From assembly GCA_023388715.1 (NCBI GenBank), contig JAEWFT010000022.1:20659-84658 (forward strand): a stretch of DNA of 64,000 nucleotides, in the 5' to 3' direction. Position numbers and translations under genes: made by a program. Of the stretch, positions 63,327 through 64,000 are shown one piece after another (positions within the stretch are counted from its first letter, which is position 1; every line of letters begins with the position of its first letter). The DNA comes from Pseudomonadota bacterium (lineage in GTDB: Bacteria > Pseudomonadota > Gammaproteobacteria > Xanthomonadales > Xanthomonadaceae). The notes below the pieces were generated by a model. It saw only the letters and a list, made by a program, of their open reading frames with translations. It made no database searches and was not told where the DNA came from.

Positions 63327-64000
63327 CTAAGCGAAGGCCTGCGCCGCCGCCCGCAGCAGGGCCGCAGGACGCGGGCTCTGCGCCACCACCACGCGCGCGA
63401 AACCCGCCGCGCGGGCAACCGTCGCCAGGCGCTCGCCCGGGACCGCCACCGCCGCCGCGACCAGTCCCGCGCGGATGGCGGGCGAGGCCTGCGCAAGCAG
63501 GCCCGCGAGCGCCTCGCCGCTGCTGGCCAGCAGCAGCACCCGCTCGGGCGTGGCCAGCGCCGCCTGCAGGCGCTTCCATGCGGCAGGCGGAATCACCGCG
63601 GGTTGCCGCTCATAGACATCCGCGCGAACGATGCGGGCGTCGCGCTCCTGCAGCACCGTCGCGATCCGGCCGCGCCCGCCAGGCGCGGTGATGAACCCGA
63701 CCGCGGCACCCCCGACCTGCTGCAGCTCGGGCATCGCCAGGAGGCCCTCGCTGTTCATCCGCGCCGGCGCTCCCGCATCGACCCCCACGCGTGCCAGGGC
63801 AGCGCGGCTGCCCGCGCCCACCGCCAGCCAGCGCTGCCCCGGGCGCGCCGCAAGCGGCTGCAATGCGTGCGCCGCCGCCACCGCGTTGGGGCTGGTGACC
63901 AACACGATCGGGCAGGCCGTCGCCGCTGCCAGTGCACGCTGGGTGGCGTCGTCGTTGCAGCGCGCGATCGCGATCGCGGAGATCCCGAGCACCCGCGCGC
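63327..64000 (-). CDS. hemD: Uroporphyrinogen-III synthase (N-terminus cut by window end)
   Basis: HemD cyclises hydroxymethylbilane to uroporphyrinogen III. About 224 residues are present: ITSP-type VLVTSPNAVAAAHAL, the VGAGSRAALARVGV, EGLLAMPEL and LITAPGGRGRI-like (FITAPGGRGRI) blocks, VYERQP, and the final LLASSGEALAGLL region. The first 20-30 residues lie beyond the right edge. It is the first visible gene of a hemD-hemX-hemY-(hemF) run on the minus strand; hemC would be expected upstream. Confidence 0.9.
   Translation of the reverse strand, partial: ARVLGISAIAIARCNDDATQRALAAATACPIVLVTSPNAVAAAHALQPLAARPGQRWLAVGAGSRAALARVGVDAGAPARMNSEGLLAMPELQQVGGAAVGFITAPGGRGRIATVLQERDARIVRADVYERQPAVIPPAAWKRLQAALATPERVLLLASSGEALAGLLAQASPAIRAGLVAAAVAVPGERLATVARAAGFARVVVAQSPRPAALLRAAAQAFA

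Overview
The window is about 70% G+C and densely coded. It contains no insertion sequence, prophage, CRISPR array, tRNA or rRNA that I can recognise. Gene content points to the Xanthomonadales (Lysobacter/Luteimonas-type relatives). The main evidence is a XanB2/LenB2-type chorismatase next to a glycosyltransferase, a C-rich-loop small RNA directly downstream of polA that resembles Xanthomonas sX13, an unusual ECF sigma factor paired with a TPR Ser/Thr kinase, and many genes with a TANNNT-like -10 box only 6-7 bases before the start codon. Genus assignment is inference. The window is core chromosome: information processing, lipid, haem and acetate metabolism. Both ends cut genes (rdgC on the left, hemD on the right).

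Layout. 1-9.2 kb: rdgC (partial), ttcA, a DUF465 protein, plsB, a lipoprotein, an intergenic stretch that may encode a structured RNA, a HAD phosphatase, rep and a Sel1-like protein. 9.2-14.1 kb: tdk, a kinase/ECF sigma pair and mutM. 14.2-18.9 kb: a fatty acid desaturase translationally coupled to an EF-hand protein, then a DevBCA/MacAB-type exporter. 19-33.9 kb: an acetate-use region. It holds a CBS/DUF294 protein with a DnaQ-like exonuclease, a P-type ATPase, a divergent pair of units (dcaP-like porin, yjcH, actP on the left; acs, crbR on the right) sharing one regulatory region with a conspicuous inverted repeat, and the SSS-domain hybrid kinase crbS. 34-40 kb: rpmB-rpmG, a DUF885 peptidase, two envelope-sugar genes, parB-parA and rsmG. 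40-46 kb: a GlsB-type membrane protein, xthA, DUF72, coniferyl aldehyde dehydrogenase, gamma carbonic anhydrase, aroE and hemB. 46-53.7 kb: a secreted HEXXH/PA-domain protein and its small partner, a glycosyltransferase plus xanB2, a DPP IV-type peptidase and a GST. 53.7-64 kb: a UPF0114 protein, uvrD, a DUF2782 protein, polA with the small RNA, then hemF, hemY, hemX and hemD.

How the genes work together. The CrbS/CrbR-Acs-ActP group forms a complete acetate uptake and activation module with its own sensor. hemB, hemD, hemX, hemY and hemF cover several haem steps. rep, uvrD, polA, mutM, xthA, rdgC, parAB and the DnaQ-like exonuclease make replication and repair well represented. The most interesting candidates are the kinase/sigma pair, where a threonine stands where ECF factors normally carry an acidic residue, the acs/dcaP inverted repeat, the sX13-like RNA, and the repeated leaderless-type start architecture.
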